Below, in pieces: positions 9,982-18,307 of a stretch of 64,000 nucleotides of DNA. The stretch is from Flavobacteriales bacterium (GTDB lineage: Bacteria > Bacteroidota > Bacteroidia > Flavobacteriales_F > PHOS-HE28). The stretch lies in assembly GCA_016721825.1 (NCBI GenBank), contig JADKHI010000006.1, positions 310,001 through 374,000 of the forward strand. The letters are read 5' to 3'. The notes beneath the pieces are model-generated. The model was given only the letters and a program-made list of their open reading frames with translations, was not told the origin of the DNA and did not search any database. A program made the position numbers and the translations under genes. The stretch's first letter is position 1. The number at the start of each line of letters is the position of its first letter.

Positions 9982-10010
9982 AAAGCCCGGCCTTGCGACC
10001 GGGCTTTCCT
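9982..10010 (-). terminator. Rho-independent terminator after tRNA-Met
   Basis: Perfect 9-bp inverted repeat AAAGCCCGG (9982-9990) / CCGGGCTTT (9999-10007) with an 8-base loop. It lies four bases beyond the 3' end of the tRNA on the minus strand and would end its transcript ahead of era. Confidence 0.75.
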
Positions 10011-10013
10011 TCG

Positions 10014-10086
10014 TAGCGGGGGTAGGACTCGAACCTACGGCCTTCGGGTTATGAGCCCGACGAGCTACCATCTGCTCCACCCCGCA
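10014..10086 (-). tRNA. tRNA-Met (CAT), initiator type
   Basis: Cloverleaf read on the minus strand. Acceptor TGCGGGG pairs with CCCCGCT; the D arm is GAGC/GCTC; the anticodon arm CGGG-CTCATAA-CCCG has anticodon CAT; the T arm is GTAGG-TTCGAGT-CCTAC; the discriminator is A. The three consecutive G:C pairs at the base of the anticodon stem and the unpaired 1:72 position (here T:T) are marks of the initiator tRNA. CCA is not encoded. A terminator hairpin follows directly. Confidence 0.92.
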
Positions 10087-10132
10087 GTAGGCCGCAAATG
10101 TATGTCTTTACCGATCCCATCCGACGATCCAT

Positions 10133-11752
10133 TCAAGGAAGCACCTTCAATACTACCGGCGTAAGGTCGCGGACCGGCCCCTGGCCGTTCGCCAGCCTTG
10201 CCTTGACCCCCTCCACATAAACGCGCTGGCCGGGTCGCACGGCTTTCAGCAGGTCCTTCATGGGCTCGGTGAACCGACCGTCCTGTGCGGCCAGTTGGAT
10301 CACTTCGGAGCCCTTGATCAAGGTGAGTTGGAACTGCTGCACCTTCCAAGGCGCATCGAAGTCGGCATCTTCCAGTCGGGCGACCACACCCTGGGCCGAG
10401 GTCAGCTCGGTCTTTCGGATAGTGGCATCCCGGGAGCCCTTTCCGCCCACGATGGCCATTGGCGGTGGAAGGTCCTTCACCCGGAACTGTACGGGGCCGA
10501 TCCTGCGGGTTGAACCATCATCGTTACGCACCACCGCGCTCACCTGTGCCTTGCTACCGGTCAGTTTGTTCACCACCCATCCGTTCCCCGAACGACTGAT
10601 GCTGCCATTGTCGATCGCAGGCTGGATACGGTCCGCAGCAACGCCGGGCACGGAAAGCTCGATCGGGTTGTCCACGCCACGGTACAGCACGTTCATCTTG
10701 GTGGGCGAGGCCACCAGCAAGGGCGCCATCACTTGGTATTTCAACTCGTAGGGGAACTCCTCCACCCCTTTCGGTCCTTGGTAGCGCATCACCCCCTTCA
10801 CCAACTGGTCGCCTACGCGGTCAGAGGGGATCTCGACATGTGCCTTGCCGTCGGCCCCGACCTCCACTTTCTCGCCGGCGCCGAGCAACACCTCCGGCTT
10901 TACCCGACTGTCCGAGGCAGCAAGGAACACCTCCGCCCTGAAGGGTTCACCAAGGAGCACGGTGCTACTTGCCGGGATCACGGCTGCGGCGAGCGTATTC
11001 ACGGTGTGTGAATCCTTGTTCACCTGACGGTAGAGCCATTTCACCACCTCGCTCTCCACACCGCGTACGTCGGCCTGCACCTTGCTGAGCTCAGCGATAC
11101 CTGCGGCCAGCGGCACTTCGTGGAAATTGATGGATTCCCAATTGTTCAGGGTGCCGGACGCATCACGCCGATCACTGAGGTCGAACAACATGTCGATGGA
11201 AGCGCTGAGGTCGGGCTCCGCTTCGCCCACCGTGGTCTTCAGGAGCGCCCGGAACGCTTCGATGCGGTGGCGCAGGTCACGGGCCGTGAATGGTCCTTCC
11301 TTGGGTGACGATGGTTCCGGGCCGACCAACAACAAAGCGAGCGCTTCCCGGTCATCCTTCTTCTCAAAACCCATGAGAGCCCTAAGCGTGTCGCGGCCCT
11401 CACCATCCTTGGCGATCAGCTGTTCGATGGGCTCACCTTCGGCCTCGGCCATCACGCGCGCCTTCATCACGCCGATGTGCGCCACTAGACTATCCGCGGC
11501 GAGACGGATCTGCTCGGCCTTGGTGCGGTTGGTGCGGAACACCTCCGGAAACTTCGCTGCCATGTCATCGAATTGCGCGTACTCTTCCACCGAGCGGCGA
11601 TGGTGGGCCTGTTCGCTGCGCACCAGATCGGCATCGAGCACGGCAAAGGAATCGAGCACCTCCTTGCTGACGTTCATGGCCAGCATGGCCGTGAGCACCA
11701 AGTACATCATGTTGATCATCTTCTGCCTTGGGGGCATTTTCGCGCTGGCCAT
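10133..11752 (-). CDS. Second GldM-like type IX secretion motor protein
   Basis: Paralogue (539 residues) of GldM, the periplasm-spanning stator/rotor partner of the type IX motor. The N-terminus MPPRQKMINMMYLVLTAMLA with R9 and the single membrane helix matches true GldM (gene at 16580-18259), as do TPTKM-type segments such as SPTKMNVLYRGVDNPIELSVPG and the late motif KTELTSAQGVVARLEDADFD. The internal region is more diverged. Start ATG 11752; upstream in-frame codons are not conserved. It stands apart from the gldKLMN block, downstream of an ABC-F gene, with no gldL of its own nearby. It may form an alternative motor with the shared GldL, or work with the extra GldN copies; that is inference. 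Confidence 0.88.
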   Translation of the reverse strand: MASAKMPPRQKMINMMYLVLTAMLAMNVSKEVLDSFAVLDADLVRSEQAHHRRSVEEYAQFDDMAAKFPEVFRTNRTKAEQIRLAADSLVAHIGVMKARVMAEAEGEPIEQLIAKDGEGRDTLRALMGFEKKDDREALALLLVGPEPSSPKEGPFTARDLRHRIEAFRALLKTTVGEAEPDLSASIDMLFDLSDRRDASGTLNNWESINFHEVPLAAGIAELSKVQADVRGVESEVVKWLYRQVNKDSHTVNTLAAAVIPASSTVLLGEPFRAEVFLAASDSRVKPEVLLGAGEKVEVGADGKAHVEIPSDRVGDQLVKGVMRYQGPKGVEEFPYELKYQVMAPLLVASPTKMNVLYRGVDNPIELSVPGVAADRIQPAIDNGSISRSGNGWVVNKLTGSKAQVSAVVRNDDGSTRRIGPVQFRVKDLPPPMAIVGGKGSRDATIRKTELTSAQGVVARLEDADFDAPWKVQQFQLTLIKGSEVIQLAAQDGRFTEPMKDLLKAVRPGQRVYVEGVKARLANGQGPVRDLTPVVLKVLP

Positions 11753-11850
11753 GTGCGGTGGTGAGTTAGGGGCGCGCAACAGGCGACACCCGAACATGCA
11801 ATGCACCCTGGCAGACCAGGTAACGCGATGACCGGCGGGAACGAAGCGGA

Positions 11851-13797
11851 TCAGGCCTCTTCGCCCGAGCTCTGCACTAGCGCGGAAGCGGTCTCCCACT
11901 CCTCCATGGTACTGGCGATGCGCTTGGCCAGTTCGCCTAACCGCTCGTAGCCTTTCTGCAATTGGTCAGCGGGCATGCCGCCCTTCATCACCGTGGCCTG
12001 CAGCTCCTTCTCCTCTTTCTCAAGTTCGGCAAGCTGCTTCTCCAAACGTTCCACAGCGTTCTGTGCTTTGCGGCGCTCCTTATCCTGATCACGCTTGTCA
12101 CGCTGATCGGAACGCTTCTCTCCTTTCGGGGTCTTGGCCTGAACAGCACTGGACTTGCCGATGTCCGCACCTTGCAAGGCCTTGCGCTTCTCGATCAGCT
12201 CCAGAATGTCCATGTGCTGATCGCGAATGCGGAAGTCATCCAACTCGAGCAACCGGTTGGTGAGACCCGTGAGGAAATCCCGGTCGTGGCTCACGAGCAG
12301 GAAGGTGCCGTCATAGTTCTTCAACGCCTCCTTCAGCACGTCCTTGCTCTGGATGTCAAGGTGGTGCGTGGGTTCGTCAAGAATGAGGAAGTTGAGCGGC
12401 TTCAGCAGCATGCAGCAGAGTGCGAGACGAGCACGCTCACCACCGCTGAGCACTTTCACCTTCTTGTCCACGTCCTCACCGCTGAACATGAAAGCACCGA
12501 GCATGGCACGCACGCGGGTGCGGTTGTCCTCGCTCGCGGCCTCTTCCGCGGTCTCGATCACAGTACGTTGCGGGCTCATGCGCTCGGGCATGTCCTGTGC
12601 GTAATAGCCGATGATCACGTTGTGCCCTAGGCGGATCTCTCCGTCGTAGGGCTCTTCCCCCATGATCATGCGCACCAGTGTGGACTTGCCAGTACCGTTC
12701 GCTCCGACCAAGGCAAGGTGTTCGCCTTTCGCGATAGTAAGTTCCGCGTTGCGGAAGATGCGTTTCTCCTCACCAGGACGCCTGGGGTCGGTGTATGCCT
12801 TGCTCACGCTCTTCACCTCGGCGACGATCTTTCCGCTGGTGGGGGCGGGAGGGAACTTGACGAGCATCTTACGCAGGTCCTCGTCATCCACCTCGATGCG
12901 TTCGAGCTTGTCGAGCTTGTTGATGAGGTTCTGAGCGAACGCCGCCTTGCTGGCCTTGGCCCTGAACTTGTTGATCAGATCGGTGGTCTCCTTGATATAG
13001 CGCTGTTGGTCCTTGGCAGCAGAGGCTTGTTGTTCACGCTCCACCTTCCGCAGTTCGACGTACTGCGTCCAGGGCACCTTGCGGTCGATGAGCTTGCCTC
13101 CTAGAACTTCGAGGGTACGCTTGGTGAGGCGATCCAGGAAGGTCTTGTCGTGGCTGATCAGCACCAAGGCCGCCGGATAGGTCCGGAGCAGGTCCTCCAA
13201 CCATTGGATCGCGGGCAGGTCAAGGTGGTTGGTGGGCTCATCGAGCAACAGCAGGTCCGGTTGCATCAGCAGCAGGCGCGCCAGTTCGGCCCGCATGCGC
13301 CAACCACCGCTCAGCTCGCTCATCAGGCGGTGCATATCCTTCTCCACAAAGCCGATGCCCTTGAGCATCCGCTCGATCTGCATATCGTGATCCGCGGCAC
13401 CGATGGCGTTGAGGCGCTCGTGCGCATGTGCTAGCAGGGTGGCGAGCTCAATGGCCTCCTCGTCCGTTGTGGCGGTCATCAGTTCCTTCTCGATCCGCTC
13501 CAGCGAAGCATTGAGGGTGATGGCCTCTTCGAAGGCTTTCTCCGCCACCTGCCATGGGGTGAGCGTGAGGTTGTGGGCCATTTCCTGTGGCAGGTAGCCG
13601 AGGGTGAGCTCCTTGGGCTTGCCGATGTTGCCCTTGTCGAAGGGCTGCTGCCCGGCCATGATCTTCAACAGGGTGCTCTTTCCGGCGCCATTGCGGCCAA
13701 CAAGACCGATGCGGTCGTCGCTTCCGATAAAGAACGAGATGTCATCGAACATCGGTCGTTGACCGAAGTGGAGCGTAAGACCTTGGACCGTGATCAT
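11851..13797 (-). CDS. ABC-F family ATPase (Uup/EttA/YdiF type)
   Basis: Soluble tandem ABC ATPase of 648 residues acting on ribosomes or translation rather than transport, as no membrane domain is present. First domain: Walker A GRNGAGKST, signature LSGGW, Walker B LLLLDEPTNHLD. Linker with the coiled P-site tether (about 240-300). Second domain: Walker A GANGTGKST, signature LSGGE, Walker B FLILDEPTHHLD. A Lys/Glu-rich coiled-coil tail (about 540-640) is like Uup. Start ATG 13797; a perfect TACCTTTG -7 box lies at 13824-13831. It sits between the extra gldN genes and the second gldM on the same strand. No resistance role can be inferred. Confidence 0.93.
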   Translation of the reverse strand: MITVQGLTLHFGQRPMFDDISFFIGSDDRIGLVGRNGAGKSTLLKIMAGQQPFDKGNIGKPKELTLGYLPQEMAHNLTLTPWQVAEKAFEEAITLNASLERIEKELMTATTDEEAIELATLLAHAHERLNAIGAADHDMQIERMLKGIGFVEKDMHRLMSELSGGWRMRAELARLLLMQPDLLLLDEPTNHLDLPAIQWLEDLLRTYPAALVLISHDKTFLDRLTKRTLEVLGGKLIDRKVPWTQYVELRKVEREQQASAAKDQQRYIKETTDLINKFRAKASKAAFAQNLINKLDKLERIEVDDEDLRKMLVKFPPAPTSGKIVAEVKSVSKAYTDPRRPGEEKRIFRNAELTIAKGEHLALVGANGTGKSTLVRMIMGEEPYDGEIRLGHNVIIGYYAQDMPERMSPQRTVIETAEEAASEDNRTRVRAMLGAFMFSGEDVDKKVKVLSGGERARLALCCMLLKPLNFLILDEPTHHLDIQSKDVLKEALKNYDGTFLLVSHDRDFLTGLTNRLLELDDFRIRDQHMDILELIEKRKALQGADIGKSSAVQAKTPKGEKRSDQRDKRDQDKERRKAQNAVERLEKQLAELEKEEKELQATVMKGGMPADQLQKGYERLGELAKRIASTMEEWETASALVQSSGEEA

Positions 13798-13823
13798 GTT
13801 GGACCCGCTGGGCAACGGGGCGG

Positions 13824-13831
13824 CAAAGGTA
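13824..13831 (-). promoter_or_regulatory. Candidate -7 promoter element for the ABC-F gene
   Basis: TACCTTTG on the minus strand matches the Bacteroidota -7 consensus TANNTTTG and lies 26 bases before the ABC-F ATG. No clear TTG is present at the -33 position, so support is partial. Confidence 0.45.
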
Positions 13832-13857
13832 ACCAGATCCGGCGCGGCGTGGACCGA

Positions 13858-14709
13858 TCAGGGGTTCCACAGGTCGTGCTCGTACTGGAAGAGGCCCTGC
13901 TCAATGCGTTCCGCCTCCAGCAAGGCTTCCACTCCGGTGAGGTATTCGGGCAGGGAACGTCCGTACACATTGCTCACAGCCGTCACTGTGCTGCTGAACA
14001 TGCGCTTGGCGAACAGGGCATCGAGGCTCCGGTGCTCGGCCTCGTTCTGCGGGTTGAAGGCCGTGGCATTGGCCAGCACGTAGCGAAGCTCCGGGAAGTA
14101 GAGCCAGAACACCGGGGCATGGCCACGCAGCTCTCCATCCTCCCCACGCACTTCGCGCATAGGGGCCAACCCGATGATCCGTACCTCCACGACCCCGCGC
14201 TGCTTGTCCAGGATCCAGTCCTCCTTCAAGCGGTACATCATGATGTCCTTGCTCTCCAAAGGCATCGGCACCGCAATGGGATCAGACACGTCCGGGTTGG
14301 CCAGGCTAGGCGTCCACACCGTGTCAACAGGGTTCAACAGGCGCTCCAGCTCTGCGGCGGAAAGCACCCGTTGAAAAGCATCATCCTGGAGCATGGGCCC
14401 CGGGTCGTAGGCGGTCACCGAGGCATCCTCCAACACGGCCTTGCGGATGACGTCCCACAGGCTACGCTGGCCGTTCACCGGTTCCAACGGGTAGTGCAGC
14501 GGCAGGTTCATCTTCTGCCGCAGATCAATGGTGCGCCAGATCCGTCGGTGCCATTGCACATCCGCCTCACGCAGGTGTACATAAGGTACAACGCGTTGTG
14601 TGGCAGCATGCTCGCGGATGTAGGCGCCGTCCAGCACGTTCTGGGCGTGCAGCGCAGGCACAGCACAGGCAAGGCCGAGCAGCGCGAAGGGACGCAGTTT
14701 CCGATCCAT
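13858..14709 (-). CDS. GldN paralogue (third copy)
   Basis: Protein of 283 residues with a signal peptide (MDRKLRPFALLGLACAVPALHA) and the whole GldN/PorN pattern: VLDGAYIREH, VVPYVHLREADVQWHRRIWRTIDLRQK, AYDPGPMLQDDAF, LKEDWILDKQRGVVEVRIIGLAPMREV, FWLYFPELRYVLAN and the C-terminal EHDLWNP. GldN is a periplasmic partner of GldK, forming rings under the outer membrane in the type IX machine. This is the last of three tandem copies. It follows the second copy by 49 bases with no obvious terminator between them. Start ATG 14709 is placed by the signal peptide. Confidence 0.88.
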   Translation of the reverse strand: MDRKLRPFALLGLACAVPALHAQNVLDGAYIREHAATQRVVPYVHLREADVQWHRRIWRTIDLRQKMNLPLHYPLEPVNGQRSLWDVIRKAVLEDASVTAYDPGPMLQDDAFQRVLSAAELERLLNPVDTVWTPSLANPDVSDPIAVPMPLESKDIMMYRLKEDWILDKQRGVVEVRIIGLAPMREVRGEDGELRGHAPVFWLYFPELRYVLANATAFNPQNEAEHRSLDALFAKRMFSSTVTAVSNVYGRSLPEYLTGVEALLEAERIEQGLFQYEHDLWNP

Positions 14710-14758
14710 GGGAGGCAGGTTTTCCGTTGATGGCACCTGCTGAGAAAGGTGACCCTCT

Positions 14759-15610
14759 TCAGTAATGCCAGAGGTCGTGCTCGAACTCGAAGAGCTCCTG
14801 CTTCATGCGCTCGGCTTCCAGCAGGGCATCCGCGCCCATAAGGTGATCGCTGATGCGGCGGTCCTGCACGTTGCTCACCTTCACGATGGTGCTGCTGAAA
14901 AGACGCTTGGTGAACACATTATCGAAGGTGGGGCGTGCCGCATCGTTGTGCCTGTTGAAGGCCTCGTGCTGGGCCAGCAGGAAACGCAGCTCGGGGAAAT
15001 AGAGCCAGAACAGGGGCGCGTAGCCCCGCAACTCCCCGTCCTCACCATGCACCTCACGCATAGGAGCCAGGCCGATGATCCGGATGTCCATCACACTGCG
15101 CTGCTTGTCGAAGACCCAGTCCTCTTTCAACAAGTAGCGCGTGATGCTGGCCGCATCAATGTCGATGTCCTGAACCACAGGGACCAGCTCACCCGTCTCC
15201 AGGTCCTCGGTGTAAACAGTATCACGTCGGTGGAACAAGGCTTCGATCTCTGCCTGTGTCAGCGGGTCGGTGAAGGCATCATCCTGCAACAGCGGACCGG
15301 GGTCGTAGGCTGTGATGGAACCTTCGCTGAGCAGGGCATTGCGGATCACATCGAAGAGGCACTGGCGGTCCTCGATGGGCTCGAGCGGGAAGTACAAGGG
15401 GTGATTGATCTTTTCACGCAGATCGATCTCGCGCCACACTCTCCGTGCCCACATTGCATCGGTTTCACGGATGTTCGACAGCGGGACCACTTGGCTTGGC
15501 CGATCGTCCGCGCCGTCCTGCGCGGCACCTGTGAGCGGTGTCAGTAGCAGCAAGCCCAGTGCTCCTTCGAGCAAGGGCTTTGCATGGGCCGAGCAGTAGG
15601 TGATGCGCAT
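14759..15610 (-). CDS. GldN paralogue (second copy)
   Basis: Protein of 283 residues homologous to GldN. After a hydrophobic N-terminus (LLEGALGLLLLTPLTGAAQ) it lacks the usual VLDGAYIKEH segment and begins the conserved part at VVPLSNIRETDAMWARRVWREIDLREK. It continues with PLYFPLEPI, ITAYDPGPLLQDDAF, LLKEDWVFDKQRSVMDIR, APMREVHGEDGELRG, FWLYFPELRFLL and FEFEHDLWHY. It is more diverged than the copy next to gldM and separated from it by a terminator-like hairpin, so it may have its own expression. Its role beside the canonical GldN is unknown; a variant ring subunit is the likely reading. Confidence 0.87.
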   Translation of the reverse strand: MRITYCSAHAKPLLEGALGLLLLTPLTGAAQDGADDRPSQVVPLSNIRETDAMWARRVWREIDLREKINHPLYFPLEPIEDRQCLFDVIRNALLSEGSITAYDPGPLLQDDAFTDPLTQAEIEALFHRRDTVYTEDLETGELVPVVQDIDIDAASITRYLLKEDWVFDKQRSVMDIRIIGLAPMREVHGEDGELRGYAPLFWLYFPELRFLLAQHEAFNRHNDAARPTFDNVFTKRLFSSTIVKVSNVQDRRISDHLMGADALLEAERMKQELFEFEHDLWHY

Positions 15611-15652
15611 CGTTCCAACAACGCATCCTCAAGGACGATCGGTACCTTGGAA

Positions 15653-15683
15653 CGAAAGGACCCCAGTGTTGAGCCGGGGTCCT
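15653..15683 (-). terminator. Terminator-like hairpin after gldN
   Basis: Perfect 8-bp inverted repeat AGGACCCC (15657-15664) / GGGGTCCT (15676-15683), followed on the minus strand by TTTCGTT. It lies 20 bases after the gldN stop and before the second gldN copy, so it would close the porP-gldKLMN unit. Confidence 0.7.
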
Positions 15684-15702
15684 GGATCGAAATTGAAATG
15701 GA

Positions 15703-16563
15703 TCAGAAGTTCCAGAGGTCGTGCTCGAACTCGAACAGCGACTGCTTGATCTCTTCACCTTCCAGCAGACCATCGATACCGGTCTTATAGTCACTGAGCT
15801 GGCGGTCGTACACGTTGCTCCACTTGGTGATGTAGCTGGCGAACTGGCGCTTCCAGAAGATGCTCTCAAAGGAACGACGCTCGGCATCGTTCTCCCGGTT
15901 GAACACATCCCAGTTCACCAACACGTAACGGAGCTCAGGATAGTACAGCCAGAAGATCGGAGCATAACCGCGGATCTCACCGTCCTCACCGCGAACCTCA
16001 CGCATGGGAGCCACGCCGAGAAGGCGGATGTCCATGGAGGAGCGCTGCTTGTCGAAGATCCAATCCTCCTTCAGTTTGTACATCTTGATATCGCGAGACT
16101 CCAGCACGGTCTCCTGAACGGAAGGCACCATCTCACCTGAGCTCAGGTCCTCGGTGTAAACCGTATCCACGCGGGTGAAGATGTCCTTAAGCTCGCTTGC
16201 CAACAAAGGCTTGCGGAACTCATCGTCCGTCAACAACGGGCCCGCATCGTAGGCCGTGATCGAACCATCGACCAACAAACCCTGCTTGATCACATCGAAC
16301 AGGCTCTTACGGTCGTTGATGGGCTCGGTGGGGTAATACAGCGGATGGTTGAGCTTCTCGCGAAGATCCACCGTACGCCAGACCCGACGTGCCCACATGA
16401 TATCAGCCTCGCGCAGGTGCGGGTAAGGCACTACGCGTTGCGTCTTCGTGTGCTCCTTGATGTAGGCGCCATCGAGCACCGTTTGTGCGGACGTGTTCAG
16501 GGAGGCGGTAAGACCGACCGAGAGCAGTGCACAGGACAGGATGTTCTTGCAGGTCCTCATCAC
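15703..16563 (-). CDS. gldN: Type IX secretion/gliding protein GldN (PorN)
   Basis: Periplasmic component of the type IX secretion system that forms rings with the lipoprotein GldK. It has 286 residues: a signal peptide (NILSCALLSVGLTASLNTSA), then VLDGAYIKEHTKTQRVVPYPHLREADIMWARRVWR in consecutive blocks, NHPLYYPTEPI, ITAYDAGPLLTDDEF, LKEDWIFDKQRSSMDIR, APMREVRGEDGEIRG, FWLYYPELRYVL and FEFEHDLWNF. It follows gldM by 16 bases and is the last gene of the canonical block, as in other Bacteroidota. Two further copies follow downstream. Start ATG 16563 or 16560. Confidence 0.95.
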   Translation of the reverse strand: MMRTCKNILSCALLSVGLTASLNTSAQTVLDGAYIKEHTKTQRVVPYPHLREADIMWARRVWRTVDLREKLNHPLYYPTEPINDRKSLFDVIKQGLLVDGSITAYDAGPLLTDDEFRKPLLASELKDIFTRVDTVYTEDLSSGEMVPSVQETVLESRDIKMYKLKEDWIFDKQRSSMDIRLLGVAPMREVRGEDGEIRGYAPIFWLYYPELRYVLVNWDVFNRENDAERRSFESIFWKRQFASYITKWSNVYDRQLSDYKTGIDGLLEGEEIKQSLFEFEHDLWNF

Positions 16564-16579
16564 GTGTTTGTTTTCAGGC

Positions 16580-18259
16580 TTAGGTCACCTTGAAGGAAAG
16601 CGCACCCAGACTACGTACCGTGCCGTCCGGTCCACGAGCCTTAATGGCTTCAATGAAGATCTTCTGACCAGGTTTTGCTTTGGTAAGCATCTCCTTCATG
16701 TCGCCGGTGAGGGCAGCGCCGTTCGAGACCTTCTCGATGGGCGTTCCACCCACGATCATGGTCAACTTGTAGCCCACGATCTCGAACTTGAGGTCAAAGT
16801 CGAAGTCGACCATCTTGGCGATCACCCCTTGCGCGGCGGTCACCTCGGTCTTCTTGATCGTCTCATCGTTCACGCTCTTGCCAGCGAAGTACGGGGTCGG
16901 GTTCGGCACGTTCTTCACACGGAACTTCATGCCGGGCATGGACTTCTTGCTGCCGTCGGGGTTGGTCACCGTGGCGCCAATAAGGGCTTCAGTGTCTTTG
17001 CCTGGGCGCATGATGAAGCCATCCGCCGACTTGGACAAGGTGCCGTTGGTCGCACTGGGTGAAATGTCCTTGTTGCTGTAGCCTGACACGCTCACGCTGA
17101 CCGGGTTGTCGACGCCGCGATAGAACACGTTCATCTTCGTGGGGCTAACAACGAGGCTCGGTGCCGCCACTTCGTATTCGGTCGTGAACGGCTGCACCTG
17201 CTCCTCGCCACCAACGGGCTTGAACTTGATGATACCCGTCACCGTACGCAGGCCAGCACCACCGGCTACTTGCTCCAACTGGGCTTTGGCACCGTTCATG
17301 GGCAGCTTGATGGCTTCACCCACGATCTTCATCGGCTTGCTCGTCGTGTCGACGTGCGCACCTGGACCGCAGATGTAGACCTCCGGGATGTTCTGATCAT
17401 CGTAAGCTCCGAGGAAGATCTCGGCCATGTACTTGCTTCCTACGGTCACGTAGCTGCTCTGCGGCTTCACGATGGCTGCAAGCGTGTTGAACTTGAAGCT
17501 CTTCTGCTCCACGTTACCCAGCATGTAGTTCACCGTTTCATTCTCCGCGTTGCGCACATCCGCCTGGATCTTGCTCAGGATGGTGATACCAGCTGCCAAG
17601 GGAACGTGGTAGAAGTTCTTGGTCTCCCAGCTCACTTCCACACCCGTGTTACCCGCTTCCTTCTCCTTCTCGAAGTTGAACATCTTGTCGACGTTCGCGA
17701 TCAGGGTCTTGTTGGGGTTCTTCGGATCCTTGTTGGCGATCTTCTTGATCTCGTCACGGAATTTCTCCAGCTTCATCCGCAGGTCGTAAGCAGAGTGCTC
17801 ATCCTTCTTCGGATTCGCCTCCTCCGAGCCGATCATCTGGTGGGTGATGCCTTCTTGGTTATCCTTGGCGCTTACCAGCTTCAAGTTGATGATGGTATCC
17901 TGCCCTTGGGCGTTCTTCCCCAGCACCTTCTCGATCGGCCAGTTCTCAGTGGCCATGATGGACTTGGCCTTGCACTGGTCGATGTCGCTGATCAGGCCAG
18001 CGGCCATCTTCTGGATCTTGATCGCTTCAGCGTTGGCGGCACCATACTTCTCCTTGTTCTCGGACGCGTACTGGGCGAAGGACTTGTACGTGGCGTCCAC
18101 CTTCTCTTTCAGCGTGACCTTGGTCGTCTCAAGACCGTTGTTCACCGTCACGAATGAATCAAGGATCTCCTTGGATACGTTCAGCGCGAGCAGCGCCGTC
18201 AGTACCAAGTACATCATGTTGATCATCGCCTGTCGAGGCGACTGTTTACCGCTAGCCAT
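16580..18259 (-). CDS. gldM: Type IX secretion motor protein GldM (PorM)
   Basis: Inner-membrane protein of 559 residues with one N-terminal helix and a long periplasmic part. With GldL it forms the proton-driven motor of type IX secretion and gliding. MASGKQSPRQAMINMMYLV carries the conserved R9 just before the helix, then ALLALNVSKEILDSF. The periplasmic domains include HVPLAAGITILSKIQADVRNAE, SPTKMNVFYRGVDNPVSVSVSG and KKTEVTAAQGVIAKMVDFDFD. Length is close to known GldM (about 515-560). It lies 48 bases after gldL and 16 before gldN. Confidence 0.96.
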   Translation of the reverse strand: MASGKQSPRQAMINMMYLVLTALLALNVSKEILDSFVTVNNGLETTKVTLKEKVDATYKSFAQYASENKEKYGAANAEAIKIQKMAAGLISDIDQCKAKSIMATENWPIEKVLGKNAQGQDTIINLKLVSAKDNQEGITHQMIGSEEANPKKDEHSAYDLRMKLEKFRDEIKKIANKDPKNPNKTLIANVDKMFNFEKEKEAGNTGVEVSWETKNFYHVPLAAGITILSKIQADVRNAENETVNYMLGNVEQKSFKFNTLAAIVKPQSSYVTVGSKYMAEIFLGAYDDQNIPEVYICGPGAHVDTTSKPMKIVGEAIKLPMNGAKAQLEQVAGGAGLRTVTGIIKFKPVGGEEQVQPFTTEYEVAAPSLVVSPTKMNVFYRGVDNPVSVSVSGYSNKDISPSATNGTLSKSADGFIMRPGKDTEALIGATVTNPDGSKKSMPGMKFRVKNVPNPTPYFAGKSVNDETIKKTEVTAAQGVIAKMVDFDFDLKFEIVGYKLTMIVGGTPIEKVSNGAALTGDMKEMLTKAKPGQKIFIEAIKARGPDGTVRSLGALSFKVT

Positions 18260-18307
18260 CTTGTTGCAACAGGTATTTTAAGGTTCCTTGTTGACCAGGC
18301 TCACGGA

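Noticed and set aside
9910..10080. N-terminal extension of Era running through the tRNA gene
   Set aside because: The extension is the translation of the tRNA and its terminator; the conserved Era sequence begins at the ATG at 9909.
14235..14246. A fourth copy of ACATCATGATGT, inside the third gldN gene
   Set aside because: It lies in coding sequence (codons for D-I-M-M-Y) with no promoter boxes at the distance seen in the three intergenic copies; probably a coincidence of codons.
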